Position numbers and translations under genes: made by a program | The notes under the pieces: generated by a model | Database searches by the model: none | Told to the model about the DNA's origin: nothing | Seen by the model: only the letters and a program-made list of their open reading frames with translations | Shown: positions 15,367-23,565 of the stretch, one piece after another | Position numbering within the stretch: position 1 is the first letter of the stretch | How the letters are laid out: the number at the start of each line of letters is the position of its first letter | Source: Fuscovulum blasticum DSM 2131 | GTDB taxonomy: Bacteria; Pseudomonadota; Alphaproteobacteria; Rhodobacterales; Rhodobacteraceae | Reading direction: 5' to 3' | Assembly: GCF_003034965.1 (NCBI RefSeq) | Contig: NZ_PZKE01000004.1 | Span: forward strand, 186,001 to 250,000 | Length of the DNA: 64,000 bases

Positions 15367-17324
15367 AGACCTGGCCGCTGATATGGGCCGGGCTGGCCGT
15401 GGTGGCGCTGGTGCTGGCGCGGGCCGTTGCGGTGCCGGACGGCTGGCTTTGGCCGCCGCAGGCCATGCACCTGCCGCTGGCGCGCTGGATCAGCGCCGGC
15501 ATGGCCTGGCTGACCGACAGCGCCGCCATCGGGCCGGTCACGGTGAAGGATCTGACGCGTGGCTTCGCCCGGTTGATCGAGGCCCCGTATGAGGCGGCGC
15601 GGGTGCTTTTGGTGGAGGGCATCACCGAGGGGCGCGGGCGGCGGGCCACCACCATTGTTCCGCCGCTGTCCTGGGTGGCGGTCACGGTTGCGGCCGTGGC
15701 GCTGGGGCACTATGCGCGCGACATCTGGCTGGGCCTGATCGCCGGGGCGCTGATGCTGTATCTGGCCGTCTTCGGCCAGTGGGACAGCGCGATGATCACG
15801 CTGGCCTCGATCGTGATCGCGGTGCCCCTGGGCGTGGCGGGCGGCCTTGGCCTTGGCATTGCCGCGCTGCACTGGCGCCCGTTCGAGCGGGTGCTGTCCC
15901 CCGTGCTGGACCTGATGCAGACGGTGCCGACCTTTGCCTATCTGGTGCCGGTGCTGGTGCTGTTCGGCTTTGGCCCTGTGGCGGCGCTGCTGGCCACGGT
16001 GATCTATGCGATGCCGCCGATGGTGCGGGTGACGCTGGTCGCGCTGCGCGGGGTGCCGCCCGAGATTGTCGATTTCGCGAATATGGCCGGCTGCACGCCG
16101 GGCCAGCGGATGCGCAAGGTGATGCTGCCGGTGGCCCTGCCGGACCTGATGGTCGGCGTCAACCAGGTGATCATGCTGAGCCTGAACATGGTGATCATCG
16201 CGTCCATGATCGGGGCCGGGGGGCTGGGCGCGGATGTGCTGGAAAGCCTGCGGCGGCTGAACATCGGCGGCGGCATCGAAGCGGGGCTGGCGATCACCGC
16301 GCTGGCGGTGGTGCTGGACCGCCTGGGTCAGGCACTGGCCACCCGCGCGGGCGGCGGGCGCGGCGCCAAGGGCAACTGGCTGCGGCGGCATCCGCGCACC
16401 GTTCTGGTGCTGGCGGTGACCCTGATCAGTGCGGCGGCGGGCTACCTGATCCCGGCGGTGCAGGACTGGCCGAAGGAGTGGACGGTCACGACCAAGGGGT
16501 TCTGGGCCGACCTGATGCAGTGGATCAACGTCAATTACTATGACCAGCTTGAGGCGCTGCGGAACTGGACGCTGGTCAACCTGCTGATCCCGGTCAAGGA
16601 TTTCCTGCTGGCCCTGCCCTGGCCCTTTGTCCTGGGCACGGTGGCGCTGGCCGGCTGGGCACTTGGGGGCTGGCGTCTGGCCGCGCTGACCGGGGCGTTG
16701 GGGCTGTTCCTGGCGGCCACCGGCCTGTGGGAACAGGCGATGATCACGCTGTATCTTTGCGGCGTGTCAGTGCTGATCGCCATGTGCATCGGCGTGCCGC
16801 TGGGCATCTGGGCCGCCTCGGGCGAGACGGCGGGCAAGGTCATCGGTGCGGTGATCGACACGCTGCAGACGCTGCCGAGCTTCGTCTATCTGATCCCGGT
16901 GGTGATGCTGTTCCGGGTGGGCGATTTCAGCGCCATGATCGCGGTGGTGCTCTACGCGCTGGTGCCGGCGGTGCGCTACACGGCGCATGGGCTGCGGTCG
17001 GTCCCGGAAGAGCTGATCGAGGCCGGTATCGTCAGCGGGGCCACGCGTGGCCAGATCCTGCGCAAGATCCGGCTGCCGATGGCGGTGCCGATGATGCTGC
17101 TGGGGCTGAACCAGACCATCCTTCTGGCCCTGTCGATGCTGGTCATCACCGCGCTGGTCGGCACCCGCGACCTGGGGCAAGAGGTCTATATCGCGCTGAC
17201 CAAGGCCGATGTGGGCCGCGGGCTGGTGGCGGGCCTGTCGGTGGCGGCCATCGCCATTATCGCCGACCGGCTGATCGGGGCCGCCGCCAAAGGCGCGCGG
17301 GAGCGGCTGGAGGGCGGGGCATGA
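15363..17324 (+). CDS. Fused double permease of quaternary-amine ABC transporter (ProW-ProW)
   Basis: This 653-residue protein contains two ProW-like permease units in one chain. The first (about 100-320) carries LDLMQTVPTFAYLVPVLVLFGFGP and the coupling segment MAGCTPGQRMRKVMLPVALP. The second (about 440-640) carries IDTLQTLPSFVYLIPVVMLFRVGD and SGATRGQILRKIRLPMAVP. Each unit ends with the usual EAA-type loop contacting the ATPase. Most ProW/OpuAB permeases are single-unit homodimers, so this is an internal duplication and fusion giving a pseudo-dimer. It completes the transporter with the upstream binding protein and ATPase. A cluster of palindromes follows before the kinase gene. Confidence 0.92.
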   Translation: MKTWPLIWAGLAVVALVLARAVAVPDGWLWPPQAMHLPLARWISAGMAWLTDSAAIGPVTVKDLTRGFARLIEAPYEAARVLLVEGITEGRGRRATTIVPPLSWVAVTVAAVALGHYARDIWLGLIAGALMLYLAVFGQWDSAMITLASIVIAVPLGVAGGLGLGIAALHWRPFERVLSPVLDLMQTVPTFAYLVPVLVLFGFGPVAALLATVIYAMPPMVRVTLVALRGVPPEIVDFANMAGCTPGQRMRKVMLPVALPDLMVGVNQVIMLSLNMVIIASMIGAGGLGADVLESLRRLNIGGGIEAGLAITALAVVLDRLGQALATRAGGGRGAKGNWLRRHPRTVLVLAVTLISAAAGYLIPAVQDWPKEWTVTTKGFWADLMQWINVNYYDQLEALRNWTLVNLLIPVKDFLLALPWPFVLGTVALAGWALGGWRLAALTGALGLFLAATGLWEQAMITLYLCGVSVLIAMCIGVPLGIWAASGETAGKVIGAVIDTLQTLPSFVYLIPVVMLFRVGDFSAMIAVVLYALVPAVRYTAHGLRSVPEELIEAGIVSGATRGQILRKIRLPMAVPMMLLGLNQTILLALSMLVITALVGTRDLGQEVYIALTKADVGRGLVAGLSVAAIAIIADRLIGAAAKGARERLEGGA

Positions 17325-17340
17325 TTGCGGTCTGCGCGGA

Positions 17341-17407
17341 CGATTTCTTGCAAGAAATCGTGCCGGAGCCTTTGAAGGCTCCGCCCCGGAGTTTTCAAAA
17401 ACTCCGG
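17341..17407. repeat. Cluster of three palindromes inside the quaternary-amine operon
   Basis: Three inverted repeats are packed into 67 bp between the permease and kinase genes. The first, at 17341-17360, is a perfect 20-bp palindrome (CGATTTCTTG and its complement). The second pairs GGAGCCTT (17365-17372) with AAGGCTCC (17375-17382). The third pairs CCGGAGTTTT (17386-17395) with AAAACTCCGG (17398-17407). Each has a two-base or no loop and a TTGCAA, TTTGAA or TTTTCAAAA centre. A similar two-palindrome cluster lies at 53081-53122. They look like small dispersed palindromic elements that could act as RNA processing or stabilising hairpins. Confidence 0.75.
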
Positions 17408-17442
17408 CACCTGACGCGGCGTGCTGCGCAAGGGGGAAGGGC

Positions 17443-18321
17443 ATGAGGGCAGAAGACAAGGTGCGCGGCCTGTCCTGCTGGGCCGGGCCGGTGACGGTGG
17501 AACCGCTGGGGGGCGGCATCACCAACCGCAATTTCGTGGTGACCGATGCCACCCGCCGCGCCGTGGTTCGGATCGGGGATGACATTCCGGTGCATCAGAT
17601 CATGCGGTTCAACGAACTGGCCGCGTCGAAGGCGGCGTTTGCGGCGGGCGTGTCGCCGGCGGTGCTGCATCACGAACCCGGCGCGCTGGTGATTGATTTC
17701 GTGGAAGGCCGCACTCTGGCGGCGGAAGACCTGCAACAGCGCCCGATGCTGGAACAGGCGCTGGCGCTGGTGGCGCGGGCGCATCGCGAGGTGCCCCGTT
17801 TCCTGCGCGGGCCGGCGCTGGTGTTCTGGGTGTTCCATGTGCTGCGCGACTATGCCGGCACCTTGCATGACGGCAACAGCCGCCATGCGCCGCTGCTGCC
17901 CGGCCTGCTGGACGATGCCGCCCGGCTGGAGGCGGCCGTGGGGCCGATTGACCTGATCTTCGGGCATAATGACCTGCTGCCGGCGAATTTCCTGCATGAC
18001 GGGCAACGCCTCTGGCTGATCGACTGGGACTATGCCGGCTTCAACTCCCCCCTTTTCGATCTGGGCGGGCTGGCGGCCAACAACGGGCTGACCGCCGGGG
18101 ATGAGGACTGGATGTTGCAGGCCTATTTCGGGCGGGTGCCCGATGCCGCGCTGTGGCGGCGCTACCGGGCCATGAAGGCGGCCAGCGCCCTGCGTGAGAC
18201 GCTATGGAGCATGGTTTCGGAAATACACTCCGAACTGGACTTCGATTTCGCGGCCTACACGGCCACCAACCTGACCACCTATCGCGCGGCGCTGGCCGCC
18301 TTCGAGGAGAGCCATGGCTGA
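17443..18321 (+). CDS. Choline/ethanolamine kinase-like phosphotransferase
   Basis: This 292-residue protein has the aminoglycoside-phosphotransferase / choline kinase fold. It shows a nucleotide loop (LGGGITNRNFVV, about 22-33), the catalytic Brenner motif GHNDLLPANF (His175, Asp177, Asn182) and the Mg-binding LIDWDYAG (Asp194). The wording of these motifs is closest to choline/ethanolamine kinases and LicA. It should use ATP to phosphorylate a small alcohol in the cytoplasm. Within this operon the alcohol may be the imported quaternary amine or a breakdown product. A GGGGGAAGG site precedes ATG 17443, and its end overlaps the next gene by 8 bp. Confidence 0.85.
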   Translation: MRAEDKVRGLSCWAGPVTVEPLGGGITNRNFVVTDATRRAVVRIGDDIPVHQIMRFNELAASKAAFAAGVSPAVLHHEPGALVIDFVEGRTLAAEDLQQRPMLEQALALVARAHREVPRFLRGPALVFWVFHVLRDYAGTLHDGNSRHAPLLPGLLDDAARLEAAVGPIDLIFGHNDLLPANFLHDGQRLWLIDWDYAGFNSPLFDLGGLAANNGLTAGDEDWMLQAYFGRVPDAALWRRYRAMKAASALRETLWSMVSEIHSELDFDFAAYTATNLTTYRAALAAFEESHG

Positions 18322-20755
18322 CCTTCCTTCCACCGCCAAGGCGGTTGTCATCGGCGGCGGCATCGTCGGATGCTCGGTCGCCTATCATCTGGGCAAGCTG
18401 GGCTGGACCGACACTGTGCTGCTGGAGCGCAAGAAGCTGACCAGCGGCACCACCTTCCACGCGGCGGGGCTGGTGGGGCAGTTGCGCACATCCGCCAACA
18501 TCACCCAGTTGCTGGGCCATTCGGTGGCGCTGTACCGCACGCTGGAACAGGAAACCGGCTTGCAGACCGGGTGGAAGATGAACGGCGGGCTGCGGCTGGC
18601 CTGCAACGCCGAACGCTGGACCGAGGTGAAGCGGCAGGCCACTACGGCGCATTCCTTCGGGCTGGAAATGCACCTGCTGACCCCGAAGGAGGCGCAGGAG
18701 CTGTGGCCGCTGATGACCATCGACGATGTGGTCGGCGCGGCCTATCTGCCGACCGACGGGCAGGCGAACCCGTCCGACATCACGCAATCGCTGGCGCGCG
18801 GTGCCCGGATGGCGGGGGTGAAGATCTTCGAGGATACGCCGGTGACGCGGGTGATCGTCGAGGATGGCCGTATTCGCGGGGTGGAAACCCCCTTCGGCAT
18901 CATCGAATGCGAAAAGGTGGTGGTCTGCGCCGGCCAATGGACGCGCGATCTGGCGGCCACGGTGGGGGTGAACGTGCCGCTGGTCAGCGTGGAACACCAG
19001 TACATGATCACCGAGCGGATCGAGGGTGTCACCCCCGGCCTGCCCACGCTGCGCGACCCCGACCGGCTGACCTACTGGAAGGAAGAGGTCGGCGGGCTGG
19101 TCTGGGGTGGCTATGAGCCGAACCCCAAGCCCTGGGCGGTAAAGGGTATTCCCGAGGGGTTCCACTTTGAAACCCTGACGCCGGACTGGGACCATTACGA
19201 ACAGTTCATGGAGAATGCCATCGCCCGGGTTCCGGCCCTTGCCGGGGCGGGCGTGAAGCAGTTGCTGAACGGGCCAGAGAGTTTCACCCCCGATGGCAAC
19301 TTCATTCTGGGCGAGGCGCCGGAATTGCGGAACTTCTACGTCGGGGCCGGGTTCAACGCCTTTGGCATCGCCTCGGGCGGCGGGGCGGGGATGGCGCTGG
19401 CGGAATGGGTGGCCAAGGGCGAGCCGCCGTTCGACCTGTGGCCGGTGGACATTCGCCGGTTCGGCGGGGTGCATCGGTCGGTGGACTGGGTGCGCAACCG
19501 CACGATGGAGGCCTATGGCAAGCATTACACCATTGCCTGGCCGTCCGAGGAAATGCGGTCCTGCCGGCCGACGCGCCGGTCACCGCTTTACGCCCATCTG
19601 CAGGCCGCCGGGGCCTGTTTCGGCGAAAAGCTGGGGTGGGAACGGCCCAATTGGTTTGCCGATCTGGCCGGCGGGGAACAGCCGGTGGACCGCTATTCCT
19701 ATCAGCGGCCCGGCTGGTGGGGGGCGGTGCGGCGCGAACATCAGGCGGCGCGTTCGGCCGCGGTGCTGATCGACCAGACCTCCTTCGCCAAGTTCACACT
19801 GAAGGGGCCGGACGCGGCGGCGGCGCTGAACCGTATTGCCGCGGGCAATGTGGACCGGGCTATCGGCAGCCTGACCTATACCCAGATGCTGAACCGCAAG
19901 GGGGGCATCGAATGTGATCTGACGGTGGTGCGGCGCGCGGCGGATGAATTCTACATCGTCACCGGCACCGGCTTTGCCACCCATGATTTCGACTGGATTT
20001 CCCGTAACTTGCAGGGCAACTGCCAGTTGGTCGATGTCACCTCGGGCGGGGCGGTGCTGTCGCTGATGGGGCCGAAGGCGCGCGAGATTCTGGGCCGCGT
20101 CTGCCCGGATGACCTGTCGAATGACGGGTTCCGCTTCGGCACGGCGAAGGCGATCTCGGTCGCCGGCTGCCCGGTGCTGGCGCTGCGGGTGACCTATGTG
20201 GGCGAATTGGGCTGGGAGCTGCACATGCCTACCGAGGTGGCGGTGACGGTCTATGAGGCGCTGATGGGCGCCGGGGCCGGGCTGGGGCTGGTGAATGCGG
20301 GCTATCGCGCGATTGAAACGCTGCGGCTGGAAAAGGGGTATCGCGCCTGGGGATCGGACATCGGGCCGGATCACACCCCGGTCGAGGCTGGGCTGGCCTG
20401 GGCCTGCAAGATGAAATCGAACGTCGATTTCATTGGCCGGGCGGCGGTTGAGGCGCAGCTTGCGGGGGGCGTGAAGAAGCGGCTGGCAACCTTCACCGCC
20501 TCGCCCGATGTGGTGCTGCTGGGGCGCGAAACCATCTATCGCAACGGCGAAAGGGTGGGCTGGCTGTCATCCGGCGGCTATGGCCATACGGTCGACCGGG
20601 CCATCGGCCTGGGCTATGTGCGCCAGGCCGGGGGGGTGAGCGACTACTTCGTCCTGTCCGGCGACTATGAGCTGGAGGTTGCGAGCGAACGGGTGCCGGC
20701 GACCGTCAGCCTGGAGCCGCTGCATGACCCGAAGGGGCTGCGGGTGAAGGGCTGA
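18314..20755 (+). CDS. DMGDH/sarcosine dehydrogenase-like FAD oxidoreductase with GcvT domain
   Basis: This 813-residue enzyme starts with an FAD Rossmann motif (VVIGGGIVGCSVAYHLGKLG) and the flavinylation-type segment SGTTFHAAGL, where His49 matches the His that binds FAD covalently in dimethylglycine and sarcosine dehydrogenases. An amine-oxidase fold runs to about residue 400, a linker follows, and a GcvT/aminomethyltransferase domain (about 440-800) takes the released one-carbon unit onto tetrahydrofolate. It oxidatively removes an N-methyl group from a secondary or tertiary amine. It is the last gene of the transporter-kinase operon. The exact N-methyl substrate is unknown; length and order match family members. 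Confidence 0.9.
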   Translation: MADLPSTAKAVVIGGGIVGCSVAYHLGKLGWTDTVLLERKKLTSGTTFHAAGLVGQLRTSANITQLLGHSVALYRTLEQETGLQTGWKMNGGLRLACNAERWTEVKRQATTAHSFGLEMHLLTPKEAQELWPLMTIDDVVGAAYLPTDGQANPSDITQSLARGARMAGVKIFEDTPVTRVIVEDGRIRGVETPFGIIECEKVVVCAGQWTRDLAATVGVNVPLVSVEHQYMITERIEGVTPGLPTLRDPDRLTYWKEEVGGLVWGGYEPNPKPWAVKGIPEGFHFETLTPDWDHYEQFMENAIARVPALAGAGVKQLLNGPESFTPDGNFILGEAPELRNFYVGAGFNAFGIASGGGAGMALAEWVAKGEPPFDLWPVDIRRFGGVHRSVDWVRNRTMEAYGKHYTIAWPSEEMRSCRPTRRSPLYAHLQAAGACFGEKLGWERPNWFADLAGGEQPVDRYSYQRPGWWGAVRREHQAARSAAVLIDQTSFAKFTLKGPDAAAALNRIAAGNVDRAIGSLTYTQMLNRKGGIECDLTVVRRAADEFYIVTGTGFATHDFDWISRNLQGNCQLVDVTSGGAVLSLMGPKAREILGRVCPDDLSNDGFRFGTAKAISVAGCPVLALRVTYVGELGWELHMPTEVAVTVYEALMGAGAGLGLVNAGYRAIETLRLEKGYRAWGSDIGPDHTPVEAGLAWACKMKSNVDFIGRAAVEAQLAGGVKKRLATFTASPDVVLLGRETIYRNGERVGWLSSGGYGHTVDRAIGLGYVRQAGGVSDYFVLSGDYELEVASERVPATVSLEPLHDPKGLRVKG

Positions 20756-20758
20756 GGG

Positions 20759-20777
20759 GCGGGGGTCAGCCCCCCGC
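20759..20777. terminator. GC hairpin between convergent genes, possible bidirectional terminator
   Basis: GCGGGGG (20759-20765) pairs with CCCCCGC (20771-20777) with a five-base loop. It sits exactly where the amine-oxidoreductase operon meets the convergent FMN reductase and overlaps that gene's stop codon. It lacks T runs, so termination is only suggested by position. Confidence 0.35.
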
Positions 20778-21302
20778 TGCCTTGCGCAGCGCCTGCATCA
20801 GCTCATCCAGAACCTTCTGATAACGCGGGTCTTTCAGGCGGCCATCGGCATCGAAAGCATTGCCGCTGTCGGCCACCAGAACCTCGGGGCCGGTCAGAAG
20901 GTGGGGCTGGAACGGTGTCAGCATCAGCCGCAGGGCGAATTGCGACCTGTCCCCGCCACCACGGCCGCCGGCGGCGGAGATGATGGCGACGGGCTTTTCC
21001 TTCCACGGCCCGCCCTTGGTGCGGCTGACCCAGTCAAGCGCGTTCTTCAACACGCCGGGGGGCGCCTTGTTGTATTCCGGCGTAGCGATCACGATGGCAT
21101 CCGCCGCGGCGATCTGGCCGGCAAGTGTTTGCACGGGTTCGGGAATTCCCTCCCGATCCTCCAGATCGCCGTCATAGAGCGGAAGCCGCAGGTCGGCCTC
21201 GGTGTAATGGGCCGCGCCAAAGGCCAGGCGGGCCTGTGCCAGCAGAAGGCGGTTGGTCGAGCCGGAGCGCAGGGCGCCAGGGATGCCGAGAAGGGTGAGC
21301 AT
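20766..21302 (-). CDS. NADPH-dependent FMN reductase (flavodoxin-like)
   Basis: This 178-residue flavodoxin-fold reductase has the FMN phosphate-binding loop (PGALRSGSTNRLLL, about 8-21) and the conserved ATPEYNKAPPGVLKNALDWVSR block (about 74-95), as in ChrR/azoreductase-like quinone and chromate reductases. It transfers two electrons from NAD(P)H via FMN to quinones, azo dyes or metal oxyanions; the physiological acceptor is unknown. It is followed, in transcription order, by no close gene on the minus strand, and is preceded upstream (32 bp) by the GNAT gene, so it is probably the third gene of a GFA-GNAT-reductase operon. Confidence 0.9.
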   Translation of the reverse strand: MLTLLGIPGALRSGSTNRLLLAQARLAFGAAHYTEADLRLPLYDGDLEDREGIPEPVQTLAGQIAAADAIVIATPEYNKAPPGVLKNALDWVSRTKGGPWKEKPVAIISAAGGRGGGDRSQFALRLMLTPFQPHLLTGPEVLVADSGNAFDADGRLKDPRYQKVLDELMQALRKAAGG

Positions 21303-21334
21303 GAGGGGCTCCTTTCCCGGCTCAAGCTAGACTG

Positions 21335-21805
21335 TCAGGCGGTTGGCGCAAGGGGGCGGCGGAAGGTGACAGAGGTGGGCCTGGCGTAGCCCGCATGGGC
21401 GGTGCGGCGGGTTTCGACAAAGTCAAGGGCGCGGAATGTGGCCTGATTTTCAACCAGTTCCACCCGCGTCTGCAATTCCAGCGCCGGCAGGCCCAGGGCG
21501 CGGGCACGCCTTTCGGCAAGGTCGATCAGGCGGCGGGCAAGGCCCTGGCCGCGATGCGGGGCGGCGACGGCGAGCTTGCCGATGTAAAGGGCGCCCGGCT
21601 TTGCGGTCAGGAAAACGCAGGCGGCCGGCGGGGTGCCGATCGCCCAGACCTCAGCCTTCGCCGCCTGTTCGGCGATGGCGGCGGCGGTCAGCCGGTGCAT
21701 CGAGGAGAGCGGGTCGATCCGACCTTCCATGAAGGCGAATTCGGTCTGGATCAGGGTCAGGAGGGCCGACCAATCAAAGGGCGCAAGGCATTGATACGGC
21801 GTCAT
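21335..21805 (-). CDS. GNAT-family N-acetyltransferase
   Basis: This 156-residue single-domain acetyltransferase has the acetyl-CoA pyrophosphate-binding motif A (LAVAAPHRGQGLARRLIDLAE, read as VAAPHRGQGLARR) and the following LGLPALELQTRVELVENQATFRALDF segment, common in GNAT proteins acting on small molecules. The acceptor is unknown. It begins in an ATGA overlap with the upstream GFA-family gene, so translation of the two is coupled. Confidence 0.85.
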   Translation of the reverse strand: MTPYQCLAPFDWSALLTLIQTEFAFMEGRIDPLSSMHRLTAAAIAEQAAKAEVWAIGTPPAACVFLTAKPGALYIGKLAVAAPHRGQGLARRLIDLAERRARALGLPALELQTRVELVENQATFRALDFVETRRTAHAGYARPTSVTFRRPLAPTA

Positions 21806-22188
21806 TTCAGGGGAAGCCCGTCACAAAGGTGAAGCCAGGGCAGCTTTTCGATGCTGTTGACATGTTCGGTCGGGGCATAGGCCGCGGGATCGTCCAGCGT
21901 GGCGGCGTAGAAGTGGGTTTCCCCCGGGAAACGGGTGGACCGATAGGCCATCTGGGTGCCGCAGACCGGGCAGAAGTCACGCCAGGTTCCGGGGGAGGAG
22001 GGGTAGGTCGCAGGGGCGGTGCCGGTCCAGCTCCAGGCGCCGTTGGCGATGCCGAAGAACGAGGTGAAGGGAGAGGCGGTGGCGCGGCGGCAGCTTTCGC
22101 AATGGCAATGCGCCTGCCAGAGCGGGGTGGCGGTGCAGCGGTAGGTGACGGCGCCACACAGGCAGCGGCCGGTGAAAGGCGGGATCAT
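21802..22188 (-). CDS. GFA-family (Mss4-like fold) zinc protein
   Basis: This 128-residue protein has the Zn-binding cysteines of the glutathione-dependent-formaldehyde-activating family: FTGRCLCGAVTYRC near the N-terminus, HCHCESCRRAT at about 37-46, and the second pair in DFCPVCGTQMAY near residue 85. Most members have no proven enzymatic role; many are annotated as glutathione-adduct binding proteins. ATG 22188 follows an AAAGAGG ribosome-binding site, and the longer upstream reading has none. It heads a small operon with the GNAT and FMN-reductase genes. Confidence 0.88.
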   Translation of the reverse strand: MIPPFTGRCLCGAVTYRCTATPLWQAHCHCESCRRATASPFTSFFGIANGAWSWTGTAPATYPSSPGTWRDFCPVCGTQMAYRSTRFPGETHFYAATLDDPAAYAPTEHVNSIEKLPWLHLCDGLPLK

Positions 22189-22381
22189 GGCGGCCTCTTT
22201 TCCGGGCATCGGACGGTGGTTTGCGATGCGATGCAACGGGCGGCAGCGTGCGTTGGGTTAACCTGCTGAAATGGCGTCATATTTTTGGTGCAGGCAAGGT
22301 ATGGCCGACGTATGATCTGCGTATGGTTCATGTGCATAAGGCGCCGGCGGACCTGCGCCGTTAACCATTTTCCGCGAATCA

Positions 22382-22434
22382 GGGGGGCGGGCGTCGGAAC
22401 CCGCCCCCCCCGGTTGGCCGGTCTTCAAAGACCG
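22382..22434. other. Two hairpins at the 3' end of the alpha/beta hydrolase gene
   Basis: A 10-bp stem (GGGGGGCGGG at 22382-22391 with CCCGCCCCCC at 22400-22409) lies just past the hydrolase stop. A second palindrome, CGGTCTT/AAGACCG with a CA loop (22419-22434), spans the stop codon itself and resembles the TTC-centred palindromes at 17341 and 53081. On the minus strand they could form the end of the hydrolase message. No T run follows, so this is a termination region only by position. Confidence 0.45.
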
Positions 22435-23432
22435 ACCGCTGCGGCCACATCTTCGATGATCTGCGCGTGGACGGCGGCGCGGTCCGAGCCTGCCGGATTG
22501 TCGCAGACCGGATCATCCCCTTCGTCGGCCAGCAGGGCGGGGCCCTGCGCGGTGCAGAGGCCGAGGAAGGAGAAATGCCAGGCGGGATTGATCACGGTGC
22601 GACTGGCATCGGGCAGGCGGGCGATGAAATTCGAGCCGTCGGGGCCAATATCGACCGCGGGCCAGACATGATCGGGGCCGCCGAGGGTGACGAGGTGCAC
22701 CGGAGGCAGGCGGGAGAGGCTGTCGTCGATGACCGCATAGGTAAAGGCGGGATCGACGGCGACGATGCGGGAGAGGCCATCTATCCGCATGTCGGCCTGA
22801 AATTCGGGCGGCAGGGCATGTGGATCGACGCCGCCCTTGGCCATGAACAGGCAGTCAGGGGCATCGGTGCCGAAGCGGTCACAATAGGCGGCATAGGCCT
22901 TGGCATCGAACAGCGCGCCGCCTGCGGCCAGCACGGTGGCGCCGCCGAGTGAGAAGCCGAGGGCGGTGACATTTCCGGCGTCGATCCGGGGGCCGAAGGC
23001 CGGGTCGGCCTTGAGGGTTGCCAGAAGGGCGGAAAGGTCGCGGGTGCGGTCAATGGTCATCGGCAACTGGCGGGGGCTGCTGTCGCCGGAGGTTGCGCCG
23101 GGATGGTTGACACCGGCCACGATGGCGCCGCGGGCGACCAGCCCTTCGGCCAGCCAGCCAAGGTTTTCGATGTTGCCGCCCGAGCCGTGCGAGAGGATGA
23201 CCAGCGGGTGCGCGCCTGCCGCGATGGCGGGGCCGACCTGAACCCTGGTCCCGGCAAAGGCGGGGTTGGCGCCGAGGGGGACCGTGTAGGTTTCGGATGC
23301 GGCCGGATACCAGATGGCGGCCTGCAGCGGGCGGGGCCGGTGGGGGGCGTCGATGGTGAGGTGATCGAAACCGGGAAGGGATTCGGCACTGGCAGCGGTG
23401 GAGAGCAGGAGGAGGGCGAGCACGGTTTTCAT
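22425..23432 (-). CDS. Secreted alpha/beta hydrolase (dienelactone hydrolase/PAF-acetylhydrolase-like)
   Basis: This 335-residue protein has a cleavable signal peptide (VLALLLLSTAASAE), an oxyanion-type segment (HPLVILSHGSGGNIENLGWLAEGL), the nucleophile elbow GFSLGG (Ser161) and a late His in NPAWHFSFL as a plausible catalytic base. An ester hydrolase of the periplasm or outside is expected. Several Cys residues (YCDRFGTDAPDCLF, LCTAQ, VCDNP) suggest disulfides, in keeping with export. It is divergent from the membrane-embedded AraC regulator at 23566, with a perfect 18-bp palindrome between them, so control by that regulator is likely. The substrate is unknown. Confidence 0.85.
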   Translation of the reverse strand: MKTVLALLLLSTAASAESLPGFDHLTIDAPHRPRPLQAAIWYPAASETYTVPLGANPAFAGTRVQVGPAIAAGAHPLVILSHGSGGNIENLGWLAEGLVARGAIVAGVNHPGATSGDSSPRQLPMTIDRTRDLSALLATLKADPAFGPRIDAGNVTALGFSLGGATVLAAGGALFDAKAYAAYCDRFGTDAPDCLFMAKGGVDPHALPPEFQADMRIDGLSRIVAVDPAFTYAVIDDSLSRLPPVHLVTLGGPDHVWPAVDIGPDGSNFIARLPDASRTVINPAWHFSFLGLCTAQGPALLADEGDDPVCDNPAGSDRAAVHAQIIEDVAAAVGL

Positions 23433-23565
23433 CGGATCTGGCCTTTCTGAGGAGGTTGCGATGAGGCTCTGATGCGGCAGGTGAGGTGGTTTGGCGTCCT
23501 GAAACCGGTTTCAGGTCGCGCGGGACGGGTTCAAGGACGTATGAGAGCAGTGAAAGGAGATGCCG
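23433..23565. promoter_or_regulatory. Divergent control region with an 18-bp perfect palindrome
   Basis: The gap between the secreted hydrolase and the membrane AraC regulator carries CCTGAAACCGGTTTCAGG at 23498-23515, a perfect 18-bp palindrome. It is the best candidate operator for the regulator, but binding is inferred from position only. The ribosome-binding site GAAAGGAG at 23552-23559 is better spaced for ATG 23566 than for the in-frame ATG 23560. Confidence 0.6.
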
